Assembly (NCBI RefSeq): GCF_008831285.2
Contig: NW_022204730.1
Span: 1-22,615 of the forward strand
Length of the DNA stretch: 22,615 bases
Reading direction: 5' to 3'
Source: Nymphaea colorata
Lineage: Eukaryota > Streptophyta > Magnoliopsida > Nymphaeales > Nymphaeaceae
The notes under the pieces were generated by a model, which ran no database searches, was not told where the DNA came from, and worked only from the letters and a program-made list of their open reading frames with translations. A program made the translations under genes and the position numbers. Shown piece by piece: positions 22,213-22,615 of the stretch (its first letter is position 1; each line of letters starts with the position of its first letter).

Positions 22213-22555
22213 AATGAAGTAATTAATCAAATCAAACTTAAAGGGCTATCCAACAATAAGAAATAATAAAATCTATTAATTCAAGTATTATTCATGAAAT
22301 AAAGAATTAAAAAAGCTCTCGCTTTATCTATACAATAGTTTAGGCTTATTGATTTTTCTTATCCGGATTAATAATCTTATTCAATCACCAAACAAGTAAA
22401 GATGATATTAATATTGAAAATAAGCTATGGACATCATTTATTGCCATAAAATCTAGAAATAATGTTCATCAAAAATAATTTAATTGTTGTTGAGAGTATT
22501 ATCTTTATATTTCATTAAAAGATGAAGATCCTAATTTTTTGAGTTTGGTAATAAT
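22213..22555. other. Right subtelomeric non-coding region
   Basis: AT-rich sequence between the gene start and the telomere, alignable to the left subtelomere with many differences. No coding frame seen. Confidence 0.65.
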
Positions 22556-22615
22556 GGGGTTGGGGTTGGGTTGGGTTGGGGTTGGGGTTGGGGTTGGGGT
22601 TGGGGTTGGGGTTGG
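22556..22615. repeat. Right telomere, (GGGGTT)n with two GGGTT units
   Basis: G-rich strand telomere at the right end, reverse complement of the left one. Most units are GGGGTT, but two neighbouring units at about 68-77 of the last 22500 block (22568-22577) have only three G. The left telomere shows no such variant. Together with the left telomere this makes the window a whole linear molecule. Confidence 0.97.

Larger units (their letters stand above)
21222..22555. repeat. Right arm of terminal inverted repeat
   Basis: Reverse-complement partner of bases 60-1385. It holds the better preserved copy of the small family gene on the minus strand, so both copies are transcribed inward from their telomere. 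The divergence between arms is high enough that they are not being kept identical by recent gene conversion. The inner border is approximate. Confidence 0.85.

Overview
This window looks like a complete ciliate macronuclear minichromosome of about 22.6 kb. It begins with CCCCAA repeats and ends with TTGGGG repeats, so both ends are telomeres. Coding regions stay open only if TAA and TAG are read as glutamine and TGA is the stop (ciliate code, table 6). With the standard code nothing longer than about 104 residues appears, which hides nearly every gene. DNA is AT-rich, and five very short GT...AG introns (23-32 nt) can be proposed. C4A2/G4T2 telomeres, UAR=Gln and tiny introns fit an oligohymenophorean-like ciliate, but I cannot name the genus.

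Layout. The two ends carry a diverged inverted repeat of about 1.3 kb. It holds a gene of one small unrecognised family, decayed at the left end and apparently intact at the right end; a third, internal copy lies at 10.6-11.2 kb. From 2.6 to 7.6 kb the minus strand carries the best gene: about 1,635 residues with N-terminal TPR repeats and two tandem kinase-like units. Related fragments lie on both sides of it. From 8.1 to 9.9 kb on the plus strand lie a broken gene with a possible START-like segment and a probably secreted protein resembling the dynein light chain fold. From 11.6 to 16.5 kb there is a head-to-head pair: a minus-strand gene, and a plus-strand protein kinase that shares its N-terminal region and is followed by a long helical region. 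From 17.0 to 20.7 kb there is an ABCA-type ABC transporter.

Quality of the reading frames is uneven. The TPR/kinase gene, the internal and right-end family copies and the second half of the ABC gene are essentially intact. The kinase, the first half of the ABC transporter, the secreted gene and the left-end copy have many one-base frame breaks that introns cannot explain. These may be consensus indels, decay or frameshifting; the sequence alone does not decide. No tRNA, rRNA, CRISPR array or transposase gene was recognised. Homology statements are from reading motifs by eye, not from searches.
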